Shown here: positions 45,473-47,092 of the stretch, piece by piece
Layout: the number at the start of each line of letters is the position of its first letter
Position numbering within the stretch: the first letter of the stretch is position 1
Source: Frankiales bacterium
Lineage (GTDB): Bacteria > Actinomycetota > Actinomycetes > Mycobacteriales > SCTD01
Assembly: GCA_025465135.1 (NCBI GenBank)
Contig: JAODNA010000116.1
Location: 1 to 47,092 of the forward strand
Direction of reading: 5' to 3'
Length of the DNA: 47,092 nt
Translations under genes and position numbers: made by a program
The notes under the pieces: generated by a model
Told to the model about the DNA's origin: nothing
The model's input: the letters and a program-made list of their open reading frames with translations, nothing else
The model's database searches: none

Positions 45473-45787
45473 ATGAAGTTGGTTACGGCCCTCGCGGTGG
45501 CCGCCGCGCTCGCCTCGGGTGGCTGCGCAGAGGTTCCTGCAGCCAGCTCGTCGCTGCCCGCGGGCGCGGTCGCGTTTGGCGTGACCTTCGCAGAAGGCGC
45601 CCCGGAGAATGCCAACAACGAGGCTCGCCAATGCCTGAACCGGAGCGTCGTCGAGGAAGGTCTGTACCGCGACACGTTGTCGGCGCGCACATACGAGAAC
45701 ACGACCGCCGGCCAGAATCGCCGGCTGCACATCTGCCTTCAGTCGGTCGTCGGAGCGCGCGTACAGACGCGAGTTCTTCGAGCCTAA
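45473..45787 (+). CDS. Small putative lipoprotein of unknown function
   Basis: 104 residues. Signal peptide MKLVTALAVAAALASGGC with C18 as a likely lipid attachment site, though SGGC is a weak lipobox. The mature part has two more cysteines (in ARQCLN and HICLQ) that could pair, and the stretch VVEEGLYRDTLSARTYEN. I recognise no family. A leaderless promoter box supports this start and that the gene is real. Codon use looks less GC-rich than its neighbours, which with the adjacent HNH gene and inverted repeat may mark a recently acquired patch. Confidence 0.65.
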   Translation: MKLVTALAVAAALASGGCAEVPAASSSLPAGAVAFGVTFAEGAPENANNEARQCLNRSVVEEGLYRDTLSARTYENTTAGQNRRLHICLQSVVGARVQTRVLRA

Positions 45788-45860
45788 GTCCGTTCGTCGC
45801 TCGGCATCCCGCGTTACGCACCTGATCGGTTGTAAGCCACCGCCGCGATCCCGCGAGCCC

Positions 45861-45880
45861 GCGGAGGTTCTAGTCTCCGC
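45861..45880. promoter_or_regulatory. Dyad covering the promoter of the alpha/beta hydrolase gene
   Basis: GCGGAG (45861-45866) and CTCCGC (45875-45880) form a perfect inverted repeat with 8 bases between. It overlaps the -10 box TAGTCT (45871-45876), which ends 6 bases before GTG 45883. If the mRNA is leaderless the dyad acts at DNA level, as an operator. Confidence 0.4.
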
Positions 45881-45882
45881 GC

Positions 45883-46578
45883 GTGGGCACGTTCGCGCTC
45901 GTTCATGGCGCCTGGCACGACTCCTCGTCTTGGTACCTGCTCGCGCCCGAGCTGGAGGCGCGGGGACACGAGGTCATCTCGATGGACCTGCCGTGCGACG
46001 ACCCGACGGCGACCTTTGCGGACTACGCAGAGGTCGTCGCCAAGGCCTTGGAGCACCACGGAGACGATCTTGTTCTCGTAGGCCACTCACTCGCCGGCCA
46101 CACCATTCCTCTGGTCGCGAGTCGACGGCCGGTTCGGGCGCTTGTCTACCTGTGCGCACTCGTGGCCGTGCCTGGTCGTAGCTTCGTCGACCAGCTGCAG
46201 GACGAGCCGAGCATGCTCATCCCCGGATACGAGCGTGGCCTGGTGATCGACCCCGAGGGACGACGGGTCTGGGCTGGCAGGGAGCTGGCGAGGCAGACGT
46301 TCTACGACGACTGCTCACCCGAGGTCGCGAACCGCGCACTGGAGCGCCTGCGGCCCCAGTCAGCGTCGCCCTACGTCGAGACCTGCGCGCTCGCCGCGTT
46401 GCCGGCCACACCCGCCACCTACGTCGTCTGCGCGGAGGACCGGCTCGTCGACCCGGAGTGGTCGCGCCGCGTCGCGCGGCAACACCTCAGGGCCGAGGTG
46501 GCTGAGCTGACGGGAGGCCACTCGCCGTTCCTCAGCCGCCCTGCTGAGCTGGCAGAGATCCTGCACGCGTTGGGGTAG
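45883..46578 (+). CDS. Alpha/beta hydrolase (salicylate esterase/EstC-like)
   Basis: 231 residues, single-domain alpha/beta hydrolase. Seen: FALVHGAWHDSSSWYLLAPEL at the N-terminus (oxyanion HG motif), nucleophile S69 in LVGHSLAGH, acid candidate in CAEDRLVDPEW, and catalytic His in TGGHSPFLS near 213. The HGAWH and GHSLAG pattern resembles plant methyl-ester esterases (SABP2-like) and bacterial EstC. Substrate unknown; cytosolic. GTG 45883 is fixed by TAGTCT 6 bases upstream. It is convergent with the mutase gene at the window end. Confidence 0.9.
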   Translation: MGTFALVHGAWHDSSSWYLLAPELEARGHEVISMDLPCDDPTATFADYAEVVAKALEHHGDDLVLVGHSLAGHTIPLVASRRPVRALVYLCALVAVPGRSFVDQLQDEPSMLIPGYERGLVIDPEGRRVWAGRELARQTFYDDCSPEVANRALERLRPQSASPYVETCALAALPATPATYVVCAEDRLVDPEWSRRVARQHLRAEVAELTGGHSPFLSRPAELAEILHALG

Positions 46579-46583
46579 CGCGG

Positions 46584-47092
46584 TCAGAAGAACTCCTGCG
46601 GCTTGTAGGTGCCCCAGACCTCGCGCAGGGCGTTGCAGACCTCACCGACCGTCGCGAGCTCCTTCAGCGCCTCGCGCATCGGGTAGAGGACGTTGTCGGT
46701 GCCCTCAGCCGCCTTCCGCAGGTCGGCGAGCGCCCGGTCGACTGCCGCGTTGTCGCGCTTCTCGCGAAGCACGCGCAGCCGTTCCCGCTGGTCCCGCTCG
46801 ATGGCCGGGTCGACCCGCAGCGGCTCGTAGCGGTCCTCCTGCTCGGACTGGTAGCGGTTGACGCCGACGACGACGCGCTCGCCGCTGTCGATGCCCTTGG
46901 AGACGTCGTACGCCGAGTGCTCGATCTGCGTCTTCTGGAAGCCCTTCTCGATGGCCGCGACAGCGCCGCCCATCTCCTCGATCTTCGCCATCAGCGCGCG
47001 TGCGCCGGCCTCGACCTCGTCGGTCATCGCCTCGACGACGTAGGAGCCCGCGAACGGGTCGACCGTGGCCGTCACGTCCGTCTCGTAGGCGA
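46584..47092 (-). CDS. Methylmalonyl-/acyl-CoA mutase large subunit, partial
   Basis: The C-terminal 169 residues are visible; the frame stays open to the window edge, so the internal GTG at 47075 is not the start. Seen: AYETDVTATVDPFAGSYVVE, a hallmark of the B12-dependent mutase TIM barrel, then GGAVAAIEKGFQKTQI and VGVNRYQ, and the ending VGEVCNALREVWGTY. There is no cobalamin-binding domain after it, so it is the separate large-subunit type (acyl-CoA mutase large subunit family), with the B12 subunit elsewhere. It could convert methylmalonyl-CoA made by the carboxylase at 29993-33541 to succinyl-CoA, or isomerise isobutyryl-CoA. Confidence 0.92.
   Translation of the reverse strand, partial: AYETDVTATVDPFAGSYVVEAMTDEVEAGARALMAKIEEMGGAVAAIEKGFQKTQIEHSAYDVSKGIDSGERVVVGVNRYQSEQEDRYEPLRVDPAIERDQRERLRVLREKRDNAAVDRALADLRKAAEGTDNVLYPMREALKELATVGEVCNALREVWGTYKPQEFF

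Noticed and set aside
45338-45730. 130-residue minus-strand frame over the inverted repeat and small lipoprotein gene
   Set aside because: It crosses the hairpin and lies antisense to a gene with a signal peptide and promoter box.

Overview
The window is high-GC DNA (about 70% by eye) from an actinobacterium. The evidence is a mycothiol-type maleylpyruvate isomerase family enzyme, an acyl-CoA carboxylase epsilon subunit, an LCP cell-wall ligase, a TIGR03089 protein, an SCO7613-type membrane protein and a DUF222/13E12 HNH protein. Frequent GTG starts and tightly packed genes fit this. The mix resembles Nocardioidaceae or relatives, but the genus is an inference. It is a chromosomal segment: I see no rRNA, tRNA, CRISPR array, insertion sequence or prophage, and no gene-free stretch longer than about 170 bases.

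Region 1 (1-15.3 kb) is about the cell envelope. It holds the end of a glycosyltransferase, a zinc-ribbon methyltransferase, a secreted peptidoglycan amidase, and the dTDP-rhamnose genes rfbD-rfbB and rfbA. Three exported proteins of unknown function sit between rfbB and rfbA; two of them are tandem paralogues. Then come an LCP ligase that would attach rhamnose-containing polymers to peptidoglycan, a TIGR03089 protein, two tandem secreted esterases, an acyl-CoA dehydrogenase and a UDP-glucose dehydrogenase. Region 2 (15.4-22.5 kb) has a very large polytopic membrane protein, a CoA-binding protein, purE-purK coupled to a tyrosine phosphatase and an acyl-CoA dehydrogenase, and a GtrA-type flippase-like protein. 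Region 3 (22.4-33.5 kb) is acyl-CoA metabolism: an orphan carboxyltransferase beta subunit, HMG-CoA lyase, and a beta-epsilon-alpha carboxylase operon divergent from biotin ligase. A thioredoxin-type peroxidase, an Rv1264-like adenylate cyclase, an MFS exporter and a PH-domain protein lie among them. Region 4 (33.6-47.1 kb) has an LpdA-like flavoprotein, a gamma-glutamylcyclotransferase-like protein, and a coupled operon of glutamate-cysteine-ligase-like enzyme, M20 amidohydrolase and EamA exporter. It continues with a secreted amidase, GDPD, an MMPL transporter, the DUF222-HNH gene, a small lipoprotein, an alpha/beta hydrolase and the C-terminal end of an acyl-CoA mutase. The mutase could use methylmalonyl-CoA made by the carboxylase.

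The strongest pattern not explained by gene content is promoter layout. Thirteen start codons have a TANNNT box ending exactly 6 (occasionally 7) bases upstream, so transcription should begin at the start codon (leaderless mRNAs). Several divergent pairs place two such boxes face to face at a fixed 21-bp distance. In one pair, adenylate cyclase and a small membrane protein, the two boxes share bases. These boxes also decide several start codons.
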